A DNA stretch of 41,520 nucleotides from the NCBI RefSeq assembly GCF_001418565.1, contig NZ_LIQQ01000254.1, positions 1 to 41,520 on the forward strand, read 5' to 3'. The translations under genes were made by a program, and so were the position numbers. Under the pieces are notes generated by a model. The model was not told the origin of the DNA and ran no database searches. It was given only the letters and a program-made list of their open reading frames with translations. The stretch comes from Streptomyces graminilatus. Lineage in GTDB: Bacteria > Actinomycetota > Actinomycetes > Streptomycetales > Streptomycetaceae. Of this stretch, positions 1 to 8,720 are shown piece after piece (the first letter of the stretch is position 1; each line of letters begins with the position of its first letter).

Positions 1-230
1 TCCTGGTCTACCGGCGGGTGCAGCGCGGCTACAGCAAGCGGCTCGGCCTGCCCCAGGGCTGGAAGTACGAGTTCGCCGCCGACGGGGACGACAAGGGCGA
101 GGCGACGTGGGGCGGCGGACTCGGCGGCCTGAAGTGGCCGTGGTCGAAACCGGACACCGCACCCGGCACTCCGCCCGGCGCCGCGCCCGACGCCACGCCG
201 GGCGGCCGGCGGGATGACGCCGACGGGTGA
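1..230 (+). CDS. 3' end of an unidentified gene (partial)
   Basis: An open frame enters from the left edge (first full codon at base 3) and stops at 230, so only the last 75 or so residues are visible. They begin with a basic, aromatic stretch (VYRRVQRGYSKRLGLP) followed by QGWKYEF, then a low-complexity Gly/Pro/Ala/Asp tail. The basic start followed by a disordered tail would fit the cytoplasmic end of a membrane protein, but no domain can be recognised and I assign no function. The next gene starts about 100 bp downstream on the same strand, so co-transcription is possible. Confidence 0.55.
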   Translation, partial: LVYRRVQRGYSKRLGLPQGWKYEFAADGDDKGEATWGGGLGGLKWPWSKPDTAPGTPPGAAPDATPGGRRDDADG

Positions 231-332
231 CGCGGTTGCGCCGAACCGCGCACCTCCGGCGCGCGCGCCGGACGCCTGCGGCTGATGCTCGCCCTACGGG
301 ATGGAGGGGCCACCCCGCAGGGAGGTGACGAC

Positions 333-1610
333 GTGTCAGGAGGACTGCTGCGTCTGGCCTGTACGGCCGCCACGGCGGCGCTCGCCGTGCAGGCCCTCGT
401 GGGCCCCGGGCTCGCCGTCGCGGCACCGGCACCCCCGGAGCCCGGCACGCGGACGGCGACGACGGCACCCAGCACGCCACCATCGCCTGACCCGGCGGAG
501 GGCCAGGACGCCGAGGAACGGCCCGTCGCCGAACTGCTGACGGAGCTTCAGCGCCTGTACCGGGAGGCGGAACAGGCCACCGAGGCCTACAACGCCACCG
601 AGGAGCGGCTGAAGCGGCGCCGGGCCGAGACCGGGCGGCTGGACGCCGACCTGGTGCGGGCCCGGCTCTCCCTGCACCGGAGCAGGGGCTCGGCCGGACG
701 GCTGGCCCGCCAGCAGTACCAGGACAGCACCGACATCTCCCCGTACGTACGGCTGCTGCTGGCCCGCGATCCGCAGCACGCCCTCGACCAGGGGCATCTG
801 ATCGGCCAGTTGGCGCGCGAGCGGGCCGGGACGGTCGGGCGGCTGGCGAGCGGTGAACGCCGGGCCGACGAACTGGCGCGCAAGGCCCGTGCCGCGCTCG
901 ACGAACAGCTCACCCTCATGGCACGCCGGACGAAGGAACGCGACAACGTGACCCGGCGCCTGGACGACGTCGAGGAACTCCTCACGTCCCTCACCCCGGA
1001 GCAGCTCACCGCCCTCGCCGAGCTGGAGCGCAGCCGTGTCGCACGGGCACAGGAGCAGCTCGTCGCGTCCGGTGCGCTCGGCGCGCCCGGCGAGGAGCGC
1101 AAGCCGTCGGCGGAGGGCGAGAAGGCCGTGCGGTACGCCGCACGGCAGCTCGGGAAGCCGTACGAATGGGGCGCGGAGGGCCCGCGCACGTACGACTGCT
1201 CGGGCCTGACGTCCGATGCCTGGGGGCACGCCGGGACACCGATCCCACGGACCAGCGAGGAGCAGTGGGCGCGCCTGCCGAGAATCCCGCTGACCGAGCT
1301 GCGCCCCGGTGACCTGGTCGTCTACTTCCCCGAGGCCACCCATGTGGCGCTGTACCTCGGGGCGGGCAAGGTGATCCAGGCCCCGAGAACCGGCGAGGAG
1401 GTGACGGTCTCCCAGCTCGCGTCCCACCCGGTGCTCGGCGCGGTGCGTCCGGATCCGGCGGCCCGGCCGCTGCGGCGCTACGAGCCGCCGAAGCTGCCCG
1501 AACTGCCCGAACTTCCCGGGCTGCGCGGGCTGTTGCCGGAACTGCCGGCGCCGATGGGGCTCCCGGAGCGCGGGGAGCGCCGGGAGCCCCGGGAGCCCCG
1601 GAACCGCTAG
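333..1610 (+). CDS. Secreted NlpC/P60 (C40) peptidoglycan endopeptidase
   Basis: A cell-wall hydrolase that would cleave stem-peptide bonds of peptidoglycan outside the membrane. I choose GTG 333 rather than the in-frame ATG 285: a GGAGG sits 7 bases upstream, and the protein (425 aa) then begins directly with a signal peptide (about residues 1-31, ending near AVAA). Residues 60-240 are Glu/Arg/Ala-rich and predicted coiled coil, as in RipA-like and other actinobacterial C40 proteins. The catalytic domain is about 265-375, with the nucleophile C289 in YDCSGL, H337 in ATHVALYLG, and Q349 as the likely third polar residue. The tail after 380 is a Pro/Leu/Glu repeat. It converges with the StyA-like gene, 37 bp away. 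The family call is secure; the cleaved bond is not shown. Confidence 0.9.
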   Translation: MSGGLLRLACTAATAALAVQALVGPGLAVAAPAPPEPGTRTATTAPSTPPSPDPAEGQDAEERPVAELLTELQRLYREAEQATEAYNATEERLKRRRAETGRLDADLVRARLSLHRSRGSAGRLARQQYQDSTDISPYVRLLLARDPQHALDQGHLIGQLARERAGTVGRLASGERRADELARKARAALDEQLTLMARRTKERDNVTRRLDDVEELLTSLTPEQLTALAELERSRVARAQEQLVASGALGAPGEERKPSAEGEKAVRYAARQLGKPYEWGAEGPRTYDCSGLTSDAWGHAGTPIPRTSEEQWARLPRIPLTELRPGDLVVYFPEATHVALYLGAGKVIQAPRTGEEVTVSQLASHPVLGAVRPDPAARPLRRYEPPKLPELPELPGLRGLLPELPAPMGLPERGERREPREPRNR

Positions 1611-1647
1611 GCGGTCGGTCACCGTGTGCGGGAGCGGCGCCGGATCG

Positions 1648-2901
1648 TCAGGCTCCGGTCAGTGAGCCCAGGTAGGCCGCGGTCCGCTCCGGGTCGTAGA
1701 GGAAGTTCTCGAAGTCCGACGGGTCGTCGAAGCCGTTGGCGAAACGGTCGGCCGCGGGCGGCAACTGGCCTGCCGCGCCCAGGAGGTTGATGATGTGCTC
1801 CGGCGGCGGCGCGAGCATCGCGTTGGTCCACTTGGTGACGTGCCGGGCGGTGTCCCAGTAGCGGTCGAAGGTGGCCCGCATCCAGGTCTCGTCGAACTCC
1901 TTCTCGCCCTGTTCGAGGATCGATGCGAGATACGAAGCCGCGCATTTCGAGGCGGAGTTGGCGCCCTGGCCGGTGAGCGGGTCGTTCGACACGACCACGT
2001 CGGCCATGCCGAGGACCAGGCCGCCGCCGGGGAGGCGGCCGACCGGGTTGCGGACGGTGGGCGCGTAGCGGCCGGTCAACGTGCCGCCCGCGTCGGTGAG
2101 TTCGGCCTTGGTGGCCCGCGCGTGCTCCCACGGTGTGAACCGCTCCATGAGTTCCAGGGTCAGGGAGAGGTGTTCGTCCGGATCGCGCACGCCGTGGAAG
2201 ACGTCGAGGGGGCCGCCGGGTATGCCCTCCCAGAACAGGATGTCGGCGCGGCCCGAGGTGGTGAGCGTCGGCATGACGAACAGCTCGCCGACGCCCGGGA
2301 CCAGGTTGCAGCGGACGGCGTCGAAGTCGGGGTGTTCGGGGCGCGGGCCCAGTCCATGGACGTAGGCGACGGCCAGGGCGCGCTGCGGCTCGCGGTAGGG
2401 GGAGCGCTCGGGGTCGCGGGCGAACATCGACACCAGTTCGCCCTTGCCCGCCGAGACGAGGACCAGGTCGTACGCGCGGGAGAAGTAGTCGAGGTCGCCG
2501 ACCGCCGCGCCGTGGATGACCAGTTGGCCGCCGCGCTGGGCGAACGTCTCCATCCAGCCGGCCATCTTCACCCGCTGGTCGACCGACTGGGCGTAGCCGT
2601 CGAGCCTGCCCACCCAGTCGATCGCGCGCTGCGTGGGGCCCGGGTCGTGCGAGCCGGGGGCCGCCACCGAGACGCCGAGTCCTTCGATCTTCGGGGCCTG
2701 GGACTCCCAGAAGTTCAGCTGGAGATCGCGCTCGTGCTGGAGTGCGGTGTCGAACATGCACTGCGTGGACATGACCCTGCCGGTCCGGATCTCGTCGGAG
2801 GTCCGGTTGGACATCAGGGTGACCTCGTACCCGTGCGACTGGAGTCCGAGGGCTGTCTGGAGTCCGGCCTGACCGGCTCCGACGACAAGTATCTTCCGCA
2901 T
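1648..2901 (-). CDS. StyA-like FAD-dependent monooxygenase (styrene/indole monooxygenase family)
   Basis: 417 aa. The N-terminal FAD-binding Rossmann motif is VGAGQAGL (residues 7-14). The NDPLTGQGAN segment in the second half and the KWTNAMLAPPPEH segment near the C-terminus both have clear counterparts in styrene monooxygenase StyA. StyA enzymes are the oxygenase half of two-component systems and epoxidise vinyl-aromatic or indole substrates using FADH2 from a separate reductase (StyB). No flavin reductase lies in this window, so the partner must be elsewhere. The gene follows the conservon GTPase on the same strand after 115 bp that hold a very long hairpin, so it is probably the regulated or accessory last gene of that operon. 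The substrate is unknown. Confidence 0.82.
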   Translation of the reverse strand: MRKILVVGAGQAGLQTALGLQSHGYEVTLMSNRTSDEIRTGRVMSTQCMFDTALQHERDLQLNFWESQAPKIEGLGVSVAAPGSHDPGPTQRAIDWVGRLDGYAQSVDQRVKMAGWMETFAQRGGQLVIHGAAVGDLDYFSRAYDLVLVSAGKGELVSMFARDPERSPYREPQRALAVAYVHGLGPRPEHPDFDAVRCNLVPGVGELFVMPTLTTSGRADILFWEGIPGGPLDVFHGVRDPDEHLSLTLELMERFTPWEHARATKAELTDAGGTLTGRYAPTVRNPVGRLPGGGLVLGMADVVVSNDPLTGQGANSASKCAASYLASILEQGEKEFDETWMRATFDRYWDTARHVTKWTNAMLAPPPEHIINLLGAAGQLPPAADRFANGFDDPSDFENFLYDPERTAAYLGSLTGA

Positions 2902-2939
2902 ACGCTCTGGTCTCTCCCCTGCTCGCGGTTACGTCGCAG

Positions 2940-2993
2940 CTACGTCGTACGTACCGGCCACGTCGTATGTCGTGGCCGGTACGTACGTCGTAG
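2940..2993 (-). promoter_or_regulatory. Long near-perfect hairpin between conservon GTPase and StyA-like gene
   Basis: An inverted repeat with 17 paired bases (outermost at 2946 and 2987) around an 8-base loop (2963-2970), then one T-T mismatch and 5 further pairs, ending at 2940 and 2993. The motif TACGTCG or a close variant recurs on both arms and flanks. Its place in a same-strand spacer suggests an attenuator or partial terminator that lowers oxygenase expression relative to the upstream operon, or an operator palindrome. There is no run of T after either arm. Confidence 0.6.
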
Positions 2994-3016
2994 TAAGTAC
3001 GTCGCGGCCACGCGCT

Positions 3017-3682
3017 TTACTCGGGACTGACGTCCAGCGCGTGGCCGACCAGGGCGAGCAGGGTCTTGATCACCGGGAGCCGGTGTCTCGCGTCCATGAT
3101 CATCACGGGTATGTGCGCGGGCACCGTGAGCGCCTCCCGCACGTCCTCCGCCTCGAACACGGCACTGCCCTCGAAGTGGTTGACGGCCACGACGTACGGC
3201 AGCCCGCAGCTCTCGAAGTAGTCGAGCGCCGGGAAGCACTCCTTCAGCCGCCGGGTGTCGGCCAGTACGACCGCGCCGATCGCGCCGCGCACCAGGTCGT
3301 CCCACATGAACCAGAACCGCTGCTGGCCCGGCGTACCGAACAGGTAGAGCACCAGGTCGTCGTCGAGCGTGACGCGGCCGTAGTCCATGGCGACGGTCGT
3401 GCTGCGCTTGTCCGGGGTCGCGGTGAGGTCGTCGGTGCCCTCGCTCGCCTCGGTCATCAGCGCCTCCGTCTGGAGGGGCTCGATCTCCGAGATGGTGCCG
3501 ACCATCGTGGTCTTGCCGACGCCGAAGCCGCCCGCGATCACGATCTTCGTGGCGATCGGAGCGCGGGTGCGGTCCTCCTGCCACGGCCGCATCTCCTCCT
3601 GCTCCGCCGGAACCTGACGGTCCGGCGGGAGGTGGAGAAGCGGGGAGACGCCAAGGGCGACGTCAGAGACGACGGAGTCCAC
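3017..3682 (-). CDS. cvnD: Conservon Ras-like GTPase (CvnD family)
   Basis: 221 aa small GTP-binding protein, the fourth component of a Streptomyces conservon, which is thought to act with the kinase, roadblock and DUF742 proteins as a membrane-associated G-protein-like complex. The P-loop is GGFGVGKTT (51-59), the G3 region is FGTPGQ instead of DxxG, and the G4 region is VNHFEG instead of NKxD, all typical of this family. The GTG start overlaps the end of cvnC by 20 bp, consistent with translational coupling. The N-terminal 40 residues before the P-loop are longer than usual and look disordered. Confidence 0.9.
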   Translation of the reverse strand: MDSVVSDVALGVSPLLHLPPDRQVPAEQEEMRPWQEDRTRAPIATKIVIAGGFGVGKTTMVGTISEIEPLQTEALMTEASEGTDDLTATPDKRSTTVAMDYGRVTLDDDLVLYLFGTPGQQRFWFMWDDLVRGAIGAVVLADTRRLKECFPALDYFESCGLPYVVAVNHFEGSAVFEAEDVREALTVPAHIPVMIMDARHRLPVIKTLLALVGHALDVSPE

Positions 3683-4070
3683 TCAGTACCCTTTCCAGCA
3701 GCGCGCGGTCCGGCTGCCCCGGCCCGTGACCGGTTCCGTACACACGGATTCTTCCCTGGTCCGCGAGGTCGCTGAGGAGTACGCGGACCACACCCAGCGG
3801 CATCCTCAGCAGCGCGGCGATCTCGGCCACCGTACGCATCCGGCGGCACAGTTCGACGATGGCCCGCAGCTCCGGCACGACCCGGAAGCCGAGGGAACCG
3901 TTCTCAAGCTCCCTGCGCTCCTCGGACGCCTCGATCGCCGCGACGAACGTCTCGACGAGGAGGACATGGCCGAAGCGGGTCCGGCCACCGGTCAGCGAGT
4001 ACGGGCGTACCCGGGCCGGTTTGCGGTCGCCGCCCCGGACGGGGAGCTTGGGCGCGCCGGGCGTACTCAC
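3663..4070 (-). CDS. cvnC: Conservon DUF742 protein (CvnC family)
   Basis: 135 aa. It has a central winged-helix-like DUF742 domain (ELRAIVELCRRMRTVAEIAALLRMPLG... at about 65-110). In conservons CvnC binds the roadblock and GTPase partners; DNA binding has been suggested from the fold but is unproven. The start is a GTG whose last two bases lie in the TGA stop of cvnB (GTGA overlap), so it is translationally coupled. The N-terminal 25 residues are basic. Confidence 0.9.
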   Translation of the reverse strand: MSTPGAPKLPVRGGDRKPARVRPYSLTGGRTRFGHVLLVETFVAAIEASEERRELENGSLGFRVVPELRAIVELCRRMRTVAEIAALLRMPLGVVRVLLSDLADQGRIRVYGTGHGPGQPDRALLERVLSGLRRL

Positions 4071-4621
4071 TCGGTGCCCCCCGACGGCCGCCCCCGGACG
4101 GCCCGGACCGCCATCGGACCGGTCTCCGCGGGTTCGCCGCCCGCCGCCCCGCGTTCGATCGACTCCCGCAGCTCGCTGCGGAGTTCGGGGGTCAGGACGT
4201 GTCCGGCGCGGCCCACGAAGAGCGCCATGTGGTACGCCACCACGCTCATGTCGCAGTCCGGGGAGCCGTGCACACCGAGCAGCGAGCCGTCGCTGATCGA
4301 CATCACGAAGAGGGTGCCGTCCTCCATGGCGACCATGGTCTGCTTGACGCCGCCGTAGTCCATCAGCTTGGCGGCACCGATGGTGAGGCTGCCGATGCCG
4401 GAGACGATGGTGGCGAGGTCGGCGGCGGAGCCTCTGGGGCCGGCCGGCTGGTCGGGCCGGCGTTCCGCGTTCCTGTCTGGGTCGGACGAGAGCAGCAGCA
4501 GCCCGTCCGAGGAGACCACCGCGACCGACGTCAGTCCCGGCACCTCCTCGACCAGATTGCTCAGCAGCCAGTGCAGGTTGCGGGCTTCACTACTCAGGCC
4601 GAAGGTACTGGGCGCGGTCAA
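4067..4621 (-). CDS. cvnB: Conservon roadblock/LC7 protein (CvnB family)
   Basis: 184 aa. The roadblock/LC7 fold spans about residues 12-140 (LHWLLSNLVEEVPGL, VVSSDGLLLLSSD, KLMDYGGVKQTMVAMEDG), the family that regulates small GTPases such as MglA. It probably bridges the kinase-like CvnA and the GTPase CvnD. The start is a rare TTG that shares bases with the TGA stop of cvnA (TTGA), preceded by GAGGAGG 8 bases upstream. At 184 aa it is longer than the roughly 140 aa usual for the family; the excess is a C-terminal Gly/Pro/Arg-rich tail and an insert around residues 50-68. Confidence 0.9.
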   Translation of the reverse strand: MTAPSTFGLSSEARNLHWLLSNLVEEVPGLTSVAVVSSDGLLLLSSDPDRNAERRPDQPAGPRGSAADLATIVSGIGSLTIGAAKLMDYGGVKQTMVAMEDGTLFVMSISDGSLLGVHGSPDCDMSVVAYHMALFVGRAGHVLTPELRSELRESIERGAAGGEPAETGPMAVRAVRGRPSGGTE

Positions 4622-7467
4622 CTGCTTGCCTCCTCGACTGTTCCCCCCGTGGTTTCTTCGGCATGTACCGGCTCCGCCGTACGAGCCGTCCGCTCCGCGA
4701 TCTCCGCCTCCACGTCACGGTGCCCGTCGCGCGCACCCTGGTGGAACCCGCCGAGCCTGCGGCGCAGCGCCTCGGCGTCGACGGACCCGATACGCGGTCT
4801 CGGCGGCTCCGCGGGCGCGGTGATCCTCGGGGTCCGCTTGGGCAGCCCCTTGTCGGTGACCGGCTCCTCGTCGGCGCGCTCGTGCGCGTCGGGGCCGATG
4901 GCGAAGGGGTCCGACGCGGAGTCGGTGGCGTTGTCGCTGTCGCTGTCGCTGTCGGGAGCTGTCGCGTCGGCCGGCCCGGCGGTGTCCACGGCCGAGGGGT
5001 CCGGCAGGAACAGTTCCATGGTGATCTCGGACGTGGGCAGGGGCGCGGGGCGGGACTCCGGCTCCGTCTCCGCCTGGTCCGGTTCCCCGTTCGCCTCGGC
5101 TTCGGCCTCGGCCTCCGCCTTCCGTACGGCCCGTTCCGCGAGGGCGATCAGCAGGTCCGGCGCGTCGGCCGGGAGCGGTTCGCCGACCGTGTCCTTCGCC
5201 GGTTCCGCTTCCGGTTCCTCGGCCTCCGAACGGCCTTGCAGCACATTGGAGTTGGCCTCGGCGTCGACACCCGGGAAGGAGAGGGTGGACGGCTGGACGG
5301 TGTCCGGGGCGGCGGCGAGCAGAGCCTTCGGCAGTACGACGACCGCCGCGACCCCGCCCTCCTTCCGCTCCCGCAACTGCACCCGCACCCCGTGCCGGTG
5401 GGCGAGCCGCGCGACGACGTACAGGCCGAGCCCGATCCCGTCGCCGCCCTCCTTCCCTGCCGTCCCGCTTGTCTCGCCGAGGTCGTCCGAGTCGTACGCG
5501 TCGTACGCGTCGTGCGGGACGTCCGGATCGAAGTCGGCGAGGCGGGAGTTGAGGCGGACCAGTCGATCGGCGTTCATGCCGATGCCGTCGTCCTGGACGG
5601 AGAGCATGATCTCGCCGCTCTCCAGGAGCCAGCCGGAGATCTCCACCGGCAGCTCGGGCGGGGTGAACGAGGTCGCGTTCTCCAGGAGTTCGGCCAGCAG
5701 ATGGCTGACGTCGTCGGCGACGAACCCGGCGAGATGCGTGTGCGGCGGCAGCGCGGAGATGCGCACCCGCTCGTAGCGCTCGATCTCGCTCACGGCGGCG
5801 CGGACCACGTCGACGAGCGGGACGGGGCCCGCGTGGTGGTGGCCGTGCTCGGCGCCCGCGAGGACCAGGAGGTTCTCGCTGTGCCGGCGCATGACGGTGG
5901 CGAAGTGGTCGAGCTTGAAGAGGGTGGCGAGCCGCTCCGGGTCCTGCTCGCGCTCCTCCAGGCCCTCGATGACGGCGAGTTGGCGCTCGACCAGGCCGAG
6001 GGTGCGCAGCGCCAGGTTCACGAAGGTGCCGTGGATGGTGTCCCGGGTGCGGACCAACTGGTCGGCGGCGTCGGCGAGTTCGGTGCGCAGTTCCTCGCGG
6101 GCGTCGGCCATCAGCTGGCGCTGGCCGACCAGGTGCTTGCGGTCGGACTCCAGGGTGGCGATGCGCTCGTGGACGGCGAGGGCGCGGGCGTGCAGGGCGT
6201 TGACGGAGCGGACGACCTGGGCGAACTCGTCGTTGCGGCCGGTGAACTTGACCGGTTCCTCGGTGAGCGGGTCGGCGGCCTCGGCCAGTCTGGCGGTGCC
6301 CCGGCGCAGTACGGAGAGCGGGCGGGTGAGGGAGCGGGCCATGGCGGTGGCGATACCGACGGCGACCAGGAGCAGGGCGCCGAGGGCGGCGATCCGGATC
6401 TCCAGCTCGGTGACGTCGTCATCGCGGAGCTTGGTGAGGTCCTGGGTGCGGCGCTCGTAGAGGGAGGACTCGACGCCCCGCATCAGTTCGACGCGGGCGG
6501 AGACGGCCGCGTCCACGCTGCTGAGTCTGGTGGCGAGTTCGCCCGGGGACAGCGTGGGCTGGTCGGTGAGCGAGGCGAGGTACTTGTCGGCGGTGTCGAC
6601 CTCGGGTCCGGTGACCGTGGAGTCGTAGCTGCCGACGGCGTCCTCGGGGGCCGTCTCGCGGAAGTCGGTGATCCCCGCGTCCGAGCGCAGCCGGGCCTGC
6701 TGGGCGGCGGCGCTGAGCGCGGCCCGGGTCTTCGCGTCGGCCGGCTTGGTGACGGACTGCTCGGTGGACAGCCCGGTGACCGAGTCGTAGACGCTCTCGG
6801 TGGACGTCGGCACGCTGAGTGCGGCGAGGAGGAGTCCCCGGGCGGCGGCGGCCTGCTGGACGGCGGAGTCGAGCTCGGCGAGGGCGTACGCGCCGGCGCC
6901 CGCGCGGGGCGGCTGCCGCTCGGCCAGTTGCCCGGCGAGGCGGTGCAGCCTGGTGATGGCGGCGGAGTACGCCTCGTGCGCCTGGAGGGCGGTGCCCTTC
7001 CCGCCGAGCGTCTGCGTGCGCAGGTCGGCGATGCCGTCGAGGTCCGCGCGGAGGTCGGCCGGGGTGTCGGGGTCCGCGCGCAGATCGTCGACCTCCCGGT
7101 CGACGCGGGCGGCGCGCTGCTCGGAGGGCGTCTTCCCCTTGGGGCGGCCGGCGGCGATGAAGACGGTGACCTCGTCGCGTTCGTCGGCGAGCGAGTGGGC
7201 GAGGGTCAGGGCGTCCTGGGTCCGCGTCGCGAGTGTCACCAGCGCCTGCGAGTCGTGGAGCTGCGCGGATGCGGCCACTACGGACGGGGCGCCTGCCCCG
7301 GCGATCGCGGCGGCCACGACGGCGACGGCCACGATGAGCCGGTTGCGGACGTGAGCGGGGCGACCCCTGCCCGCGGGATCGGTCGGGGCGTCACCGGTAG
7401 CGCCCCCCGCGGGAGCTGTCTGCCTGCCTGTGCGCCGAGGCCGCGTCTTCTGCACCGGTGCTCGCAT
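4618..7467 (-). CDS. cvnA: Conservon membrane sensor kinase-like protein (CvnA family)
   Basis: 949 aa. After a basic, Pro-rich cytoplasmic N-terminus there is one membrane helix at about 43-68, an extracytoplasmic helical nitrate-sensor-like (NIT) domain at about 75-345, a second helix at about 355-375, HAMP, and a histidine-kinase-type ATPase domain with N-box ELLENATSF, G1 DDGIGM and G2 GLGLYVV. No classical H-box (HELRTP) is present before the ATPase domain, as is usual for CvnA proteins, so output is probably through the CvnB-D partners rather than a response regulator. The last 240 or so residues are a disordered acidic/Pro-rich tail with DSDSDSDN and EAEAEAEA runs. It is the first gene of the operon; the ligand is unknown. 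Confidence 0.9.
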   Translation of the reverse strand: MRAPVQKTRPRRTGRQTAPAGGATGDAPTDPAGRGRPAHVRNRLIVAVAVVAAAIAGAGAPSVVAASAQLHDSQALVTLATRTQDALTLAHSLADERDEVTVFIAAGRPKGKTPSEQRAARVDREVDDLRADPDTPADLRADLDGIADLRTQTLGGKGTALQAHEAYSAAITRLHRLAGQLAERQPPRAGAGAYALAELDSAVQQAAAARGLLLAALSVPTSTESVYDSVTGLSTEQSVTKPADAKTRAALSAAAQQARLRSDAGITDFRETAPEDAVGSYDSTVTGPEVDTADKYLASLTDQPTLSPGELATRLSSVDAAVSARVELMRGVESSLYERRTQDLTKLRDDDVTELEIRIAALGALLLVAVGIATAMARSLTRPLSVLRRGTARLAEAADPLTEEPVKFTGRNDEFAQVVRSVNALHARALAVHERIATLESDRKHLVGQRQLMADAREELRTELADAADQLVRTRDTIHGTFVNLALRTLGLVERQLAVIEGLEEREQDPERLATLFKLDHFATVMRRHSENLLVLAGAEHGHHHAGPVPLVDVVRAAVSEIERYERVRISALPPHTHLAGFVADDVSHLLAELLENATSFTPPELPVEISGWLLESGEIMLSVQDDGIGMNADRLVRLNSRLADFDPDVPHDAYDAYDSDDLGETSGTAGKEGGDGIGLGLYVVARLAHRHGVRVQLRERKEGGVAAVVVLPKALLAAAPDTVQPSTLSFPGVDAEANSNVLQGRSEAEEPEAEPAKDTVGEPLPADAPDLLIALAERAVRKAEAEAEAEANGEPDQAETEPESRPAPLPTSEITMELFLPDPSAVDTAGPADATAPDSDSDSDNATDSASDPFAIGPDAHERADEEPVTDKGLPKRTPRITAPAEPPRPRIGSVDAEALRRRLGGFHQGARDGHRDVEAEIAERTARTAEPVHAEETTGGTVEEASS

Positions 7468-7906
7468 TCCTGACTCGTGTGCCCATGGGCCCGGGTGACG
7501 AACCGTCGGGACCCGGATGACGATCCGTCAACTGCATGGCCGCCCTGATGGTTCTGGCCTGCCACTCACCCGGCACGGTTCCGGTTCTCCGGCACGGCCC
7601 GGCTCCCGACCCTCCCATGCCGGTGGGCAGGGAGCGCGTGTCGCCTGACCCGCCACTCAAAGGAGTGAACATCAAGGAGTCAACATCGGCGGGGAGTTGG
7701 CGGCAAGTTCCCCCGGTCTGTGCCACCGCCGTGCCCGGCAGGCCGGTTGGACGTGGGCGGCGGGCTTTGACATCATCCGCCGCGCCGTCTTCACGGAGTG
7801 GATCAATCTCGCCCAAAACAGGCGCCTGACCAGCGACTACACGCTGTTTCGGCAATCGTTGCCCGCGATTTGGGGAGGTTGTGAAGGGCTCGTGCAGACT
7901 GGCCGG
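7468..7906. other. 439-bp divergent intergenic region (conservon / PP2C-like gene)
   Basis: This space should hold the promoters of the conservon (minus) and the PP2C-like gene (plus). I see a perfect TTGACA at 7767-7772 on the plus strand, but the hexamer 17 bp downstream (TTCACG) is a poor -10. Two tandem 14-bp units that both begin AAGGAGT lie at 7660-7673 and 7674-7687; they look like a duplicated ribosome binding site, yet only a 54-codon frame without recognisable features follows (GTG 7665). No convincing gene was found. Confidence 0.5.
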
Positions 7907-8698
7907 ATGCGTACTGAACTGGTCACGGAGCCGGGCGATCCGGACCGCCCCAATGAGGACTTCGCGGCGATCGGACTTCCCGCCTCAGGGCAGGGCGGTG
8001 CGCTCGTCCTTCTGGACGGGGTGACACCCCCGGCGGCCGGAACGGGTTGTCTGCATTCCGTCCCCTGGTACACGGCCCGACTCGGCGGCGCCTTGACCGA
8101 ACTGTCGGTTTCGCTACGAGATGTCCCCCTCACCGAGCTACTGGCGACCGCCATCTCTCGTACCGCCGAGGCCCACGCGCAAACCTGTGACCTTTCTCAC
8201 CCACGCACCCCTCAGGCAACAGTGGTTCTCGCCCGCTGGTCACCGGCCACCGTGGAGCACCTGGTCCTGTCCGACTCGGCACTGCTGACCGAGTCCCCGG
8301 AGGGCACGGTCACCGCGCACCTGGACGACCGGCTGTCCCGCGTCCCCCGCGCCTGGCTGACCACGGACGCGATCGCCGACGCGACGGTACGCAACAAGGA
8401 GGGCGGTTTCTTCACGGCGGCGGCCGATCCGTCGGTGGCCTCCCGCGCGGTGACGGGCTCGCTCCCGCGCGACGGGGTCCGCGCCCTGGCCGCCCTGACG
8501 GACGGCGCGACCCGCTGGGTGGAGAAGTTCACCGAGGGCGACTGGACGGCCTGCTTCACCGCCGTGCGCAAGGAGGGTGCCGGGGCGCTGGTGCACCGCG
8601 TACGGGAGCTGGAGCGGGCCGACGCGGACGCGGGCCGGCCGCGCCTGGGCCGCGGCAAGACCCACGACGACGCGACGGTCGCGTACGTGGAGTTGTAG
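7907..8698 (+). CDS. PP2C-like phosphatase-fold protein
   Basis: 263 aa. Metal-coordinating acidic positions of the PP2C fold are visible: PNEDFAAIG near the N-terminus, VLLDGV (residues 38-43) and a terminal HDDATVAYVEL. This resembles the protein phosphatase 2C family, although SpoIIE/PP2C motifs in between are weak, so activity towards a phosphoprotein is inferred. I take ATG 7907 because the longer frame from 7697 adds 70 residues of non-family-like sequence; GTG 7892 is an alternative. No clear Shine-Dalgarno precedes 7907. It converges with the MarR gene (22 bp gap). Confidence 0.65.
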   Translation: MRTELVTEPGDPDRPNEDFAAIGLPASGQGGALVLLDGVTPPAAGTGCLHSVPWYTARLGGALTELSVSLRDVPLTELLATAISRTAEAHAQTCDLSHPRTPQATVVLARWSPATVEHLVLSDSALLTESPEGTVTAHLDDRLSRVPRAWLTTDAIADATVRNKEGGFFTAAADPSVASRAVTGSLPRDGVRALAALTDGATRWVEKFTEGDWTACFTAVRKEGAGALVHRVRELERADADAGRPRLGRGKTHDDATVAYVEL

Positions 8699-8720
8699 CC
8701 GTGGCTGTCGCCGCGTGCGG

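Noticed and set aside
285..332. ATG 285 as start of the NlpC/P60 protein
   Set aside because: No ribosome site, and it would put 16 polar residues before the signal peptide; GTG 333 has GGAGG at the right distance.
4663..7473. 936-codon open frame on the plus strand opposite cvnA
   Set aside because: Shadow of the kinase-like gene; no domain, and the minus frame is coupled to cvnB by overlapping start and stop.
7665..7829. 54-codon gene after the duplicated AAGGAGT units
   Set aside because: Ribosome-site-like words are good, but the peptide has no recognisable feature and a Ser/Arg/Pro-rich shadow-like composition.
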